NCBI GenBank assembly: GCA_007118145.1
Contig: SKSD01000026.1
Span: 1 to 64,000 of the forward strand
Source of the DNA: Halobacteriales archaeon
GTDB taxonomy: Archaea; Halobacteriota; Halobacteria; Halobacteriales; SKSH01
DNA: 64,000 nt
Reading direction: 5' to 3'
Shown here: one piece after another, positions 44,242 through 52,875 of the stretch
Layout: every line of letters begins with the position of its first letter
Position numbering within the stretch: the stretch's first letter is position 1
Made by a program: the position numbers and the translations under genes
The notes under the pieces: generated by a model
What the model was told of the DNA's origin: nothing
The model's database searches: none
What the model saw: the letters and a program-made list of their open reading frames with translations, nothing else

Positions 44242-44751
44242 GGTGACCGATCCTCGAAGTGAGAGCAACGAACCCAACATCCCTGCCACACCACCGAAAA
44301 TAGCTGTGAGGACGCTCATCACGGAGAGGATACCAATCATCGCCATATTGAACTCGAAGGCATCGGCGATATCGAGCCCCTCAGTCCCCGCACCCATCTG
44401 CACACCGATGGTGACGGCGATAATCGCGAGGAGAAGCATCAGGTAGAACCCGATGAATGAGCCCGCGAGACAGATCTTAATTACGTCGTATGGTGAGTGC
44501 TCGAACTCGCCGAGGATTGTCCCGACCAGCAAGGTGAGAAGTGGGTTGACAAACAGGATGAACAACCCCATCATGAACAAGAGTACACCCATGACCACGA
44601 GACCGATCAGTCCCTCGAAGACATCGTCCGCCTCGATCACGAGATCGGCCGGCACCCACGAGATTGCCACGAGGGTGAAGATACCTATACCAAGGCCGAA
44701 CAGGGCGAACAATCCTGCGATGACACCGACGGATGTGACTTTATCGTTCAT
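44236..44751 (-). CDS. Four-helix membrane protein of unknown function
   Basis: The 171-residue protein has four membrane segments (residues about 7-30, 48-82, 95-118 and 135-160) with a Gly-rich sequence typical of small haloarchaeal membrane proteins ('IGVQMGAGTEGLDIADAFEFNMAMIGILSVMSVLTAIFGGVAGMLGSLLSLRG'). It overlaps the 3' end of the convergent M20 gene by six bases. A DUF5518-like protein at 61984 has a comparable feel but different sequence. Function unknown. Confidence 0.75.
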   Translation of the reverse strand: MNDKVTSVGVIAGLFALFGLGIGIFTLVAISWVPADLVIEADDVFEGLIGLVVMGVLLFMMGLFILFVNPLLTLLVGTILGEFEHSPYDVIKICLAGSFIGFYLMLLLAIIAVTIGVQMGAGTEGLDIADAFEFNMAMIGILSVMSVLTAIFGGVAGMLGSLLSLRGSVTS

Positions 44752-45041
44752 AGCCGACCATCAATCTCCTATGTATTAAAGCCGAACTGATGTTACCACT
44801 AATGATAATAAGTTAATAATATCTGTCTGATGTTTCACAAATCCGACGGTGTATTCGAGGCCTGATATTCTTGTATCATCGACGTACCTGTCGACCATGC
44901 CTCTTGGTTCAGACGCTGCTACAGTTGACCACATATATGAAGAATTCCTGCCATTTGACTGATGAAACATGAATGATGCCGGCTGGAATGTGGATTGTCT
45001 GTACGAGTCCCGCAGTGTAGTATGTGCGGAGATACATCCCC
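44752..45041. other. AT-rich intergenic region before MITE-like element
   Basis: No gene recognised. The first part (44765-44830) is AT-rich and holds the promoter region of the membrane protein on the minus strand. The rest is of mixed composition. It marks the start of the more AT-rich accessory region that continues to about 58.6 kb. Confidence 0.4.
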
Positions 45042-45156
45042 ACATCCTCCCCTCCTGAAACGGCAGGTGGCTTATCCCCTGCCTCAGTTCCAAGCCACCT
45101 TATTCCAACTGACACTCTTCGAGCGAAAGCCCACGGTTTGAGCCGTGGGAGGATGA
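45042..45156. mobile_element. Short MITE-like element with IS200/IS605-type hairpin end
   Basis: The stretch starts ACATCCTCCC and ends GGGAGGATGA, an imperfect terminal inverted repeat. Its right end contains a perfect hairpin GCCCACGGTTTGAGCCGTGGG followed by AGGATGACAAA, the kind of end seen on haloarchaeal TnpB-encoding IS200/IS605 elements (IS1341 type). No transposase frame remains. The two elements at 53962 and 58123 share the 'hairpin then GAGGATGTCAAA' end. Confidence 0.5.
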
Positions 45157-45238
45157 CAAACAACGTGCTTCGGTCGCTACTTGATTGGGTATGTCGGTTG
45201 GGCAAGTACCATAGTACTGACCTCCGAAGTGACGCATC

Positions 45239-46228
45239 ATGGCCGAACATCGCCCATCTGAATCACCAGCCGATGCTGCTGGAGGTGAGATTGGTACTCG
45301 GGTTGCTAAGACATTCGATGTCCTCGGCAACAAAACTCGTTTGGCGATACTGCTGGCGCTATGGGATGCGTACGATCCGCATGGAACCGATGACGCTGTT
45401 AGATTCACAGAGCTCCGTGACCAGATCGGCATCCGACAAGGAGCTCAGTTCAACTACCATCTCACGAAGCTGATGGATCACTTCGTCACGAAAGACGACA
45501 GTGGCTACCGTCTCACACCGATCGGTCGGAAGTTCGTCCAGACTATCATCGCCGACACGATGGACGAGTCGAATCTCGAACCGACCGAGATAGCTGTCCC
45601 CTGTCATATCTGTGATGGAACGACGGCAATCGCCTACCAGGGGGGATACCTCTACCATCTGTGCCTGCAGTGTGATGGTCGACTCGGACCAGGTTCGGTG
45701 TTCGATGAGGGACGACTCTTCATCGAACCGTTCCCCTCCTCAGCTCTTTCGACACGTCCCCCCAGAGAGCTCTTCACCGACGGTGTGATCACCCTATTAT
45801 TGATCAAAGTGATGAAGTTGGTGGGACTTTGCCCCCGTTGCTCAGGCGAGATTGAGGCATCGGTACACCTGTGTAGGGACCATCATCCGGGAGAAATGTC
45901 GGTCTGTCAAGCTTGTGGCGTCAGGGAGGAGGTTCGTGTCCGATGGGGTTGTTCGGTGTGTAAGTATCGTGGGGGTACCTCACCTGCAGAGGCTATCATC
46001 ACGCACCCGACTGTCGTCTCATTCTATCATGACCATGGGATAGACATCAACTACAAGTTCAGAGACTTTGAGACTGCGAGACGACTTCGCGAGTTGATGA
46101 TGTCACATGAGCAGGTGATCGTGCAGGATGATCCGTTACAGGTGGAGGTGACCGTGAAGATTGCAGATGAGGTGATGACGCTCATGGTCGACGAAGAGTT
46201 GACTGTGCGCGAGGTAACTCGAGGGTGA
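45239..46228 (+). CDS. ArsR-like HTH regulator fused to zinc ribbons (paralogue 1 of 3)
   Basis: The 329-residue protein has an N-terminal winged helix ('TFDVLGNKTRLAILLALWDAYDPHG...FTELRDQIGIRQGAQFNYHLTKLMDHFVTKDDSGYRLTPIGRKFVQTI'), matching ArsR-type dimers. Cysteine-rich segments follow: 'CHICDGTTAIAY...LCLQCDG', 'CPRCSGEIEASVHLCRDHH' and 'CQACGVREEVRVRWGCSVCKY'. The C-terminal ~80 residues are beta-rich ('VEVTVKIADEVMTLMVDEELTV'). This combination (recalled as DUF7347/DUF7351) is a haloarchaeal speciality. Two paralogues lie at 51158 and 57046. Target genes unknown. Confidence 0.88.
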   Translation: MAEHRPSESPADAAGGEIGTRVAKTFDVLGNKTRLAILLALWDAYDPHGTDDAVRFTELRDQIGIRQGAQFNYHLTKLMDHFVTKDDSGYRLTPIGRKFVQTIIADTMDESNLEPTEIAVPCHICDGTTAIAYQGGYLYHLCLQCDGRLGPGSVFDEGRLFIEPFPSSALSTRPPRELFTDGVITLLLIKVMKLVGLCPRCSGEIEASVHLCRDHHPGEMSVCQACGVREEVRVRWGCSVCKYRGGTSPAEAIITHPTVVSFYHDHGIDINYKFRDFETARRLRELMMSHEQVIVQDDPLQVEVTVKIADEVMTLMVDEELTVREVTRG

Positions 46229-46425
46229 CAACCATGCTGTCGATGTTCGGCGTGGTCTCTCCAATTCACTCCCCAACTCCGATAATTATCTCGAACATAC
46301 CTGAGTGAATCTCGCTCGATTCGAGAAGATCGATGATCTGAACACCCGCTACATGCAACTGCAACCAGTCTGAGTCGATCGGGCCGGTTGCATCGATGAC
46401 AACGGTGATGACGGTGATGAAGAGA

Positions 46426-47433
46426 TTATTCGTGACCCTTGACGAACTCCAGAATTAGCTCGCCACAACGCGTTGGGTCATCCAGCCATGGACAGTGACC
46501 CACGCCAACCTCATGAAACTCGACATCATGGAACCATTTCGTCCCTCTCTCACCCTTCTTGATATCGCCAAACGTGTCATTAGACCCCCAAAGTAGCAAG
46601 ACCGGCACCGTTATCTGCTGTAAGTCTTCAGGCGTAAGTGCCACAGAGGGCCGAGCCCCTCGGATTCGAACAACTGTTTGGAGGAGACTTACCCATGCCA
46701 ACTTTGTATGGGGAAGATTTTGCATCCGGTACCATGCTTCGGCAAACTCTTCGGGGAATCCCTCAATCACTTCGTCAGACTGGCCCAAAAACTCCCAGTT
46801 AGCTCGGGCACCAGACGAGTCATCTGCCTGAATGAATCGTTCGAAAAGTATACCTCCGATGATCGGTACCGATCCGAGTCGCAGGGGGAACGGTGCGCTC
46901 GTTCCGGGATAGAAGGCCGGACAGCCAAGAAGTGCTATCGACGATACTCGTTCGGGATGTTCCCGAGCGAAGGTAAGGATCCAGTGACCGCCGATCGAAT
47001 TCCCGATGAGATGAGCCGTATCAAGTTCGAAGTAATCCAGCAACGCTCTCGTTGAGTTGATCGCTTGGAACTGAAATGGCATAGAGCGGTGATCGATGCC
47101 ATCGCTCAACCCGCCTCCTGGTCTATCCATGATATACAGGGTATGTCCAGGTAGCTCGGGAAGCAACGGTGCCCATTCGAGGCCAACTCCATTGCCGCCG
47201 GTGATCAACACAATCGGTGGTCCAGTGCCGACCTCGACCACCCGCATTCTGCTGCCAAGGACATCCACATCTACAAAATGTTCAGTATACTCACAGCCGA
47301 AATAGTCATACATTCGCTTTTCTGCTTGCCGTGCGGCTTGTACCGAGGGATCAGAGAAATCGAGTGAACCAGTACCGCTCACTTGTTTATGCTGTACGGT
47401 GGATGCTAACCCAACCATGAGTATGGTAGGCAT
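46426..47433 (-). CDS. Alpha/beta hydrolase
   Basis: The ~335-residue protein has the nucleophile elbow 'HLIGNSIGGHWIL' (Ser in G-x-S-x-G context), the catalytic Asp in 'VLLLWGSNDTFGD' and the catalytic His in 'VGVGHCPWLDDP'. The oxyanion-hole strand is 'IVLITGGNGVGLEW', and a lid region lies around residues 185-250. The N-terminal 60 residues precede the fold and include 'RMYDYFGCEYTEHFVDVD'. Esterase, lipase or dehalogenase-type activity is possible; substrate unknown. ATG 47433 (MPTIL...) chosen over an in-frame TTG; ATG 47418 is another option. Confidence 0.9.
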   Translation of the reverse strand: MPTILMVGLASTVQHKQVSGTGSLDFSDPSVQAARQAEKRMYDYFGCEYTEHFVDVDVLGSRMRVVEVGTGPPIVLITGGNGVGLEWAPLLPELPGHTLYIMDRPGGGLSDGIDHRSMPFQFQAINSTRALLDYFELDTAHLIGNSIGGHWILTFAREHPERVSSIALLGCPAFYPGTSAPFPLRLGSVPIIGGILFERFIQADDSSGARANWEFLGQSDEVIEGFPEEFAEAWYRMQNLPHTKLAWVSLLQTVVRIRGARPSVALTPEDLQQITVPVLLLWGSNDTFGDIKKGERGTKWFHDVEFHEVGVGHCPWLDDPTRCGELILEFVKGHE

Positions 47434-47903
47434 TGACAAGGTTAAGGATTGCTGTTACAGCACTGTTACCGCACAGTCTCAGCACGCATCGTCGGTCCAT
47501 TTAATTTTATGTACATCACGAAAGAGGCGAATGACAACAGATGGTAGAATAGACTTGTCTAACTGACAGCCGGAATTTAGTATGCATCCCAAACCTTTCC
47601 CGAATCATATCTCATCGATCCGGGTTTTCTAATAGGTTGTATCGTATCAACTCTAGATATCTCGCCGTACTGATCGTTTCATTGGTTCAAGGCGTTATCA
47701 GCCTGCATCTAGCTTCTATCGTTCGGACAAAACATCCGCTGAGACAATCTCTTCAGTGTCACCACGATGACATCCGGTACAATCTGCGATCGTTTCCGGG
47801 TAGATCAGGTACGCATGGAATATATCAAATTGTATATGTAAATCGGATTTTTATAATTGTCTATAGCTCATGATTAATAGCCATCCTAACACAGATTGCC
47901 CGT
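47434..47903. other. AT-rich intergenic region, no gene recognised
   Basis: About 470 bases, noticeably AT-rich from 47580 on. It contains promoter-like AT stretches for the downstream lipoprotein ('ttgtatatgtaaatcgg', 47830-47846, and 'ttataatt', 47851-47858). No convincing coding frame or RNA was found. Confidence 0.45.
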
Positions 47904-48971
47904 ATGAATCGGCCAGTTACTCGTTCTCGGCGTCGATTCCTTGCAGCAATAGGGGCGAGTTGTCTGATTGCCGGATGTACCGGCGACGGTGATGAGGCCT
48001 CCCCCACCCCCTCACCGACTCAGACACCAACCCCAACTCCTACACCTGACCCGACGCCATCCCCGACGCCAGAAGGGTCAGACCACCAGCCAACCGGGTT
48101 CACTCCGCTCACGGATGGCAACGGGGAGATGTACCAAGGATATCCTGTTTCATTGTATGCCGATGGTGGCAATCACCCCCCTGACAGCCATCGCAAGATC
48201 GTCGAACGTCGTCTTGAGGAGGTTCTCCCGCGAGATGAATCGGGTTCCCCTGCCGAAAACGGTCAAACCGGCATGATCTCCATCGGGATGTCCAACACGT
48301 CCCAAGCATTCGGAGAATTTATGCGGAGCATCTCTGATGAACCTCAGATGGCCGATCACGTCACACTTGTCAATGGCGCGCAAGGTGGTCAGGCTGCGCA
48401 TGCTTGGGCAAACGCTTCCTCACCCTGGAGTGAAGCAAAAAGCAGGGCCGATCATAGATCGTTGACCCCAGCACAGATTCAAGTGGCCTGGATGAAACTT
48501 TGCCTTATCCGTCCCTGGAGGATCGGGGAATTCCCCATCACTGCCCACCAGTTGAGAGATCATATCATCACCATCGTCAAAGAAGCCAATCGACACTTTC
48601 CGAATCTCTCGGTGATTTATCTGTCAAGTCGTACGTATGGAGGATACGATTCCATCCGGCTCAACCCGGAGCCATATGCTTATGAGGGTGGCTTTAGCGT
48701 GCAATCGGTGATTCAACACCAGATCGATGGTCACGCAGGGTTGAATGCAGATTCCGAACAGGGTGAAATCGAGGCACCTGCCTTGCTGTGGGGGCCATAT
48801 TTATGGGCGGACGGTCCCGACGGTCGTGAGTTCGACGACCTCGTTTGGGAACGTGACGATTTCATCCACGATGGGATCCATCCCAGCGGGTCTGGTATGC
48901 AAAAGGTGGCTGACCTGTTATTGGAATACTTCACGACACATTCACTCGCGACCCCGTGGTTTGTTGAATAA
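47904..48971 (+). CDS. SGNH/GDSL hydrolase-like lipoprotein
   Basis: The 355-residue protein starts 'MNRPVTRSRRRFLAAIGASCLIAGCTGDGDEASP', a Tat-type lipoprotein leader. A 'SPTPSPTQTPTPTPTPDPTPSPTP' linker follows, typical of glycosylated haloarchaeal lipoproteins. The catalytic domain shows 'GMISIGMSNTSQAF' with the candidate nucleophile Ser, and 'DDFIHDGIHPSGSGMQKVADLLLEYF' with the Asp-x-x-His pair of SGNH hydrolases. It would be an extracellular esterase or carbohydrate deacetylase. Upstream is a long AT-rich intergenic region. Confidence 0.8.
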   Translation: MNRPVTRSRRRFLAAIGASCLIAGCTGDGDEASPTPSPTQTPTPTPTPDPTPSPTPEGSDHQPTGFTPLTDGNGEMYQGYPVSLYADGGNHPPDSHRKIVERRLEEVLPRDESGSPAENGQTGMISIGMSNTSQAFGEFMRSISDEPQMADHVTLVNGAQGGQAAHAWANASSPWSEAKSRADHRSLTPAQIQVAWMKLCLIRPWRIGEFPITAHQLRDHIITIVKEANRHFPNLSVIYLSSRTYGGYDSIRLNPEPYAYEGGFSVQSVIQHQIDGHAGLNADSEQGEIEAPALLWGPYLWADGPDGREFDDLVWERDDFIHDGIHPSGSGMQKVADLLLEYFTTHSLATPWFVE

Positions 48972-49110
48972 GAAATGGACACTTGAGGCGGTAAACTGAC
49001 CGGCCAGTACAGGGTCTGACTCACGCAGGCAATCCACATTATTCTTTGAGATTGTCATGTAGATAGTGGCAAAGCCAAGGCGATAATCGGCTAACAAACT
49101 CTGTGGAGTG

Positions 49111-49665
49111 TTAGGCTATGTACCGCGCAGGAACGGCGAGGCCGAATTCCTCAGCCGTGTCTGCCACGACTCCCTTAGCTGTGTAGATATCGGGCTTGTA
49201 GTACAGTTGATGGGTTACGCCGTGTGCGTCGCGGAGATGTTCTCTGACCCGGAAAACGTCGTGTCGCTCGAAATAGTTTGGCGTGTAGACTGTGAACAGA
49301 TAGTCGTCGTACATTGACAGATTATTGTAACCGTACGTTGTCATCGCCTTCACTGCCCAGATAACCCCGGATGCTGCATCAGCTACGAATTCTGGCCACA
49401 TCTTCTCTATCTGCTCTGCTGATCCCGTAACTTGCCATTTACCGATCAATTTCTGCTCTTCAAGCGCGTCGTGGTCGATTTTCCGAACGGCGTCGTTTGC
49501 AGCAGGTGGCAAATCTTCGGACTGTACGTGCTTCGGCCTTGTAACGCCGTGCTCTGAAAAGTAACCGTTACCCCCAATCTTCGAAGAATCACTTACGTGT
49601 CTGCTACTGAGCCAATACTGCTCGGTCTCGATGATGTCGAGCGGTGATTGCATCGTCGGTGCCAA
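49111..49665 (-). CDS. DUF1917-like protein (putative phosphothreonine lyase domain)
   Basis: The 184-residue protein contains 'LIGKWQVTGSAEQIEKMWPEFVADAASGVIWAVKAMTT', 'LFTVYTPNYFERHDVFRVREHLRDAHGVTHQLYYKPDIYTAKGVVADTAEEFGLAVP' and a conserved-looking C-terminal 'PARYIA'. This course matches my memory of the DUF1917 family, sometimes annotated as a putative phosphothreonine lyase domain. I cannot confirm the catalytic Lys/His of OspF-type lyases by eye. ATG 49653 is an alternative start. It sits alone between AT-rich spacers in the accessory region. Confidence 0.7.
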   Translation of the reverse strand: MAPTMQSPLDIIETEQYWLSSRHVSDSSKIGGNGYFSEHGVTRPKHVQSEDLPPAANDAVRKIDHDALEEQKLIGKWQVTGSAEQIEKMWPEFVADAASGVIWAVKAMTTYGYNNLSMYDDYLFTVYTPNYFERHDVFRVREHLRDAHGVTHQLYYKPDIYTAKGVVADTAEEFGLAVPARYIA

Positions 49666-49977
49666 ATCGATGGTACGTTGGAATAAATACCAATACTCGC
49701 CATACGGAGAAAAAAGTGAAAGTAGATACAGGGCATGGTCAGAATGCCTCCGCTTAGAGATCGATACATTTGTCGAACAGGCGTCGAGCCTACCTGATGA
49801 GGTGAGACATCACAACATGTCATGTCTCCCGTGAGCCACCTAGGGCGCTAATGAAGCAACGGCTATCTCCGACCCGTTTACCTCGTGAATCGTCCATCCC
49901 TCAGAGTCTCCATCAGCAACTCGGTACCCTCAGCTATTGACCTCGTCCGTGGTGTTCACCGGAAACGGTCTGGAATG
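49666..49977. other. Intergenic region, no gene recognised
   Basis: No convincing gene. A 67-codon frame (49631-49834, plus strand) runs partly inside the DUF1917-like gene's antisense and is rejected. At 49834-49844 the 11 bases AGCCACCTAGG match the 5' end region of the tRNA-Thr at 58698-58708; see findings. Confidence 0.4.
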
Positions 49978-50847
49978 TTACTCTCCTGGTAGCTCGATGG
50001 CACCGAGTTGCATCAGGAGACCCATCACGTCGTTTTGAGCCCACGATTCGACGAACTGACCGTTCTCAATCAGGTGAATGTGGTGACCCTCTACCACTGC
50101 CTCCCCCGTCGCTTTGACACCCATGAACCCACCTTCGTGGGTCCCGGTGGCCCGGTCTCGCCTGACCACCATGTCGCCCTCGGCGATTAGGTCCTCGACC
50201 ACGCAGTTGATATCTGGGACCGCGGATCGAAGGGCCATGACGTACTCCTTGACCTCCTCTGGACCCTGAATTGGCTCGGGAAGCGCAGAATTATACTCGA
50301 TATAGTCCTCAGCGAAGAGTTCATCGATGAGGCTCAGCTTGCCCTCGCTGATTACCTCTTGGGCGTATGTACGGGCGATCTCCTTGTTCTTGGCTTCGGT
50401 CGTCGACTGGCTCCCAGGCGGTTCGATAGCGTTGATCTGCACGAAAGCACCGAATAGATCCGGAAGACCGGTCACTTCGACCAGTTCTCCGTCGTCAAAC
50501 CGGTAGCTACCGAGCCACCTAACCTCGACTGAATTCCGGGTTGGTTCGACACCCATCAGTTCGCCGTCATGGGTACCACCAAACGTGCAATTTGCCATCA
50601 CCGTATCTCCCTCGGCGACGACATCATGAGCTTCGAAGGACAAGTCAGGAAACCCTGCCCGGATCATCCGGAGATTGTCCTTGTATGCCTCCCGCCCCTG
50701 AACGGTCCCGATCGGTTCAGGACCGTGGAGTACAACGTCTTCAGCGATCACTTCATCGAGCTCGTCGATATTCCCGCCATCCCAGACGTCGTAGATCTGG
50801 TGTGCAGCTTGTTTATTGACTTCTTGCCTGTCTTGTGTCTGTGACAT
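49978..50847 (-). CDS. Tandem SnoaL-like (two NTF2-fold) protein
   Basis: The 289-residue protein contains two consecutive SnoaL-like domains. The first is 'NKQAAHQIYDVWDGGNIDELDEVIAEDVVLHGPEPIGTVQGREAYKDNLRMIRAGFPDLSFEAHDVVAEGDTVMANCTFGGTHDGELMGVEPTR'. The second is 'EIARTYAQEVISEGKLSLIDELFAEDYIEYNSALPEPIQGPEEVKEYVMALRSAVPDINCVVEDLIAEGDMVVRRDRATGTHEGGFMGVKATG'. Each has the ester-cyclase 'T.GTH.G...G..(P/A)T' motif. Internal duplication and fusion. ATG 50847 chosen over a longer frame. Function unknown. Confidence 0.82.
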   Translation of the reverse strand: MSQTQDRQEVNKQAAHQIYDVWDGGNIDELDEVIAEDVVLHGPEPIGTVQGREAYKDNLRMIRAGFPDLSFEAHDVVAEGDTVMANCTFGGTHDGELMGVEPTRNSVEVRWLGSYRFDDGELVEVTGLPDLFGAFVQINAIEPPGSQSTTEAKNKEIARTYAQEVISEGKLSLIDELFAEDYIEYNSALPEPIQGPEEVKEYVMALRSAVPDINCVVEDLIAEGDMVVRRDRATGTHEGGFMGVKATGEAVVEGHHIHLIENGQFVESWAQNDVMGLLMQLGAIELPGE

Positions 50848-50991
50848 GTGTAGGTTCTTTGAAGGTTTCAGGATCGACCGGATAACCAAGCGTTCGCTCG
50901 TCTATCGCGGACTTGATCGGGGTCAGTTGGTACCTTGCCCCTCATTGTCAATCCTCAACCACTGTTCGACGGATCACGGGATAAGTGTTAT

Positions 50992-51032
50992 TTGAATGAT
51001 ATTTCAATCAACATTCCAATAGAACGAATGTT
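50992..51032. promoter_or_regulatory. Inverted repeats upstream of HTH/zinc-ribbon regulator 2
   Basis: Two inverted repeats lie in AT-rich sequence before the regulator at 51158: TTGAA-6-TTCAA (50992-51007) and AACATTC-9-GAATGTT (51010-51032). They are candidate binding sites for the regulator itself or for another factor. They are 126 to 166 bases upstream of the ATG, so they lie upstream of, not at, a leaderless promoter. Confidence 0.35.
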
Positions 51033-51157
51033 CAATAAGAATTGCTAGATGTTTCGTGCTTACGGATGACCGCATATCGTTTAAATGGAGCCCAATGGGG
51101 TACTTGATCGTATTGTCGGGTGGTGGGGTTTTTGAACTATGCTACGGAATAACATGT

Positions 51158-52120
51158 ATGGACGAATCGCTTCAGAAAGACACAAGCAAACCGGATACGG
51201 CAGCCACGAACGAGGCCTTCAAACTATTATCCGACGAAACCCGCCTCGAATTATTGGAGGCACTCTGGAAAGGTGACGATCCGATGGACTCGTCTCCGAT
51301 GCGGTTCGTCGATCTTCGAGAGCAGGTGACCGCCAACGACCCCGGTCAAATCCACTACCACCTCGATAAACTCACGGCACACTTCGTCCGGCACTCCGAG
51401 GAGGGCTATTCCCTCAGGGAATCGGGCAAACGGATCGTCCGTATGCTCCTCTCCGGTATCGCCCTTGAGCACCCAGAGATCGAACCGGTCGAGATAGATG
51501 TCACATGTCCTTATTGTGGCAGCCAGACGCTGTTCAGCTATCGGGATGGATGGCGCTACCTCGAATGTACCGACTGCGAGGTGCGGTGTGTCCCGAGTTT
51601 TCCCCCTGGCGTCATCAGCATGAGCGAGTTCCCTCCGTCTGGACTTCGTGACCGGACCCCGAATGAGATTGGCCACGCTGACTGGATCTGGGCTGCTCAC
51701 CGCCGTGCATCGGTTATCGATGGAGTCTGTCCGGAGTGTGCGGGTGACATGCCAATCACCTCGACCTATATTTGTGATGATCACCAGCCCGATTGGGAAG
51801 CGTACCAGTTCTGTGCACATTGCGAGTCAATTTTCTGGATACTCGTGACTCACGTCTGTGAGCAATGTGAGTACAGATGGTCGATGCCCGTGTCGAATTA
51901 TCTTACGAGGGAACCTGCGGTAGCTGCATTTTATTACGATCATGGGATTGAGTTCGACTTTTCGACACCGGAACAGTTCGGTCTCCTCCTTGATGTCAAA
52001 AAAGAGCTCCTCTCGGAGGATCCTCTTCGTATCCGAATGACGGTCCACCAAGACGATGAGGAACTCAAGCTCACGTATGATGACCAGCTGAATGTCGTTT
52101 CCACTGAGCGAATCGGGTGA
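51158..52120 (+). CDS. ArsR-like HTH regulator fused to zinc ribbons (paralogue 2 of 3)
   Basis: The 320-residue protein has a winged helix ('AFKLLSDETRLELLEALWKGDDP...FVDLREQVTANDPGQIHYHLDKLTAHFVRHSEEGYSLRESGKRIVRMLLSG'). The Cys-rich segments are 'CPYCGSQTLFSYRDGWRYLECTDCEV', 'CPECAGDMPITSTYICDDHQ' and 'CAHCESIFWILVTHVCEQCEYRW', and the beta-rich C-terminus is 'LRIRMTVHQDDEELKLTYDDQLNV'. Same layout as 45239 and 57046. The upstream frame to 51056 is not used because ATG 51158 matches the paralogues' start. Possible regulator of the nearby lipoprotein or SnoaL genes; not shown. Confidence 0.88.
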   Translation: MDESLQKDTSKPDTAATNEAFKLLSDETRLELLEALWKGDDPMDSSPMRFVDLREQVTANDPGQIHYHLDKLTAHFVRHSEEGYSLRESGKRIVRMLLSGIALEHPEIEPVEIDVTCPYCGSQTLFSYRDGWRYLECTDCEVRCVPSFPPGVISMSEFPPSGLRDRTPNEIGHADWIWAAHRRASVIDGVCPECAGDMPITSTYICDDHQPDWEAYQFCAHCESIFWILVTHVCEQCEYRWSMPVSNYLTREPAVAAFYYDHGIEFDFSTPEQFGLLLDVKKELLSEDPLRIRMTVHQDDEELKLTYDDQLNVVSTERIG

Positions 52121-52332
52121 GGATTATCTTGACCCCAGACACCGTATCTGTATAGCCCGAACCGGACAGCCAGTAAGTAAGTCGTCATAATAACGGAACA
52201 GCCCAGGTGAGAGCCTCGTCTTGCAAGCCAGCCACGGTGTTAGTCGATTGCAGGTTCGGTGCAACTGACAGGGGAGAACAGCTCAAGATTGCTGATGTTG
52301 TATCGTCGACGTTGTGTTTGTGGCGACGCGAT

Positions 52333-52875
52333 TCAGTCTCGCCAGATCGTGTGCATGGCCACGGCATGAACGAGGATATCCTCCGGATCAGGGATGTCGT
52401 CCTCGTCGATCATACCCTCGGTGTCCAGTTCATACTCGACACGACCGACAGCGTTCGCATCTCGGAAGATCACGTGGATTTCGGTACCACCTGCTACGAT
52501 GGCCGCCTCGACTCCAATCTTCGGCTCCTTATCCTGAACTCCTGATCGCACCGCAGTACGGCTCTCTCGGATGCGTGATTCGAACGTCTCCTTTGCTTCG
52601 TCGATACCAGTCAGCACCCAAGCGCACGCCACCAGGGATACTTGCCCTGTATCATCTGATTTAAAAAATCCCTGACACAGGTCCCGATCGATCTCGCGCT
52701 CTTGCCATTCCCCGCCAAGATGTTCAGCACTTGGTAAGAGATCTACGGGCGATTTCTCAATGGGTTGATCATCGTCTCCCACGCTCTTCAACGGCTGGCG
52801 ATCCTCGCGATCGTCACCCAGACATCCTGCGACCCCTACTCCAGCGATGGTCGTCAGGAGGCTACGACGATTCAT
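52333..52875 (-). CDS. Small exported lipoprotein of unknown function
   Basis: The 180-residue protein starts 'MNRRSLLTTIAGVGVAGCLGDDREDRQP', a lipoprotein leader with Cys at residue 18. The mature part includes 'DLLPSAEHLGGEWQEREIDRDLCQGFFKSDDTGQVSLVACAWVLTGIDEAKETFESRIRESRTA' and ends 'EDILVHAVAMHTIWRD'. The layout resembles haloarchaeal lipoproteins of the 'L.....W' type that mediate surface binding, but nothing assigns a function. Two internal Cys could form a disulfide. Confidence 0.75.
   Translation of the reverse strand: MNRRSLLTTIAGVGVAGCLGDDREDRQPLKSVGDDDQPIEKSPVDLLPSAEHLGGEWQEREIDRDLCQGFFKSDDTGQVSLVACAWVLTGIDEAKETFESRIRESRTAVRSGVQDKEPKIGVEAAIVAGGTEIHVIFRDANAVGRVEYELDTEGMIDEDDIPDPEDILVHAVAMHTIWRD

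Noticed and set aside
46260..46425. Minus-strand open frame just beyond the alpha/beta hydrolase stop, encoding about 50 hydrophobic-rich residues ending 'MFEIIIGVGE'
   Set aside because: No start codon in a sensible place and it would run out of frame from the hydrolase; possibly a decayed gene end, but not supportable.
47637..47873. Plus-strand frame of 78 codons in the AT-rich gap before the SGNH lipoprotein
   Set aside because: Non-ATG start, AT-driven composition and no motif.
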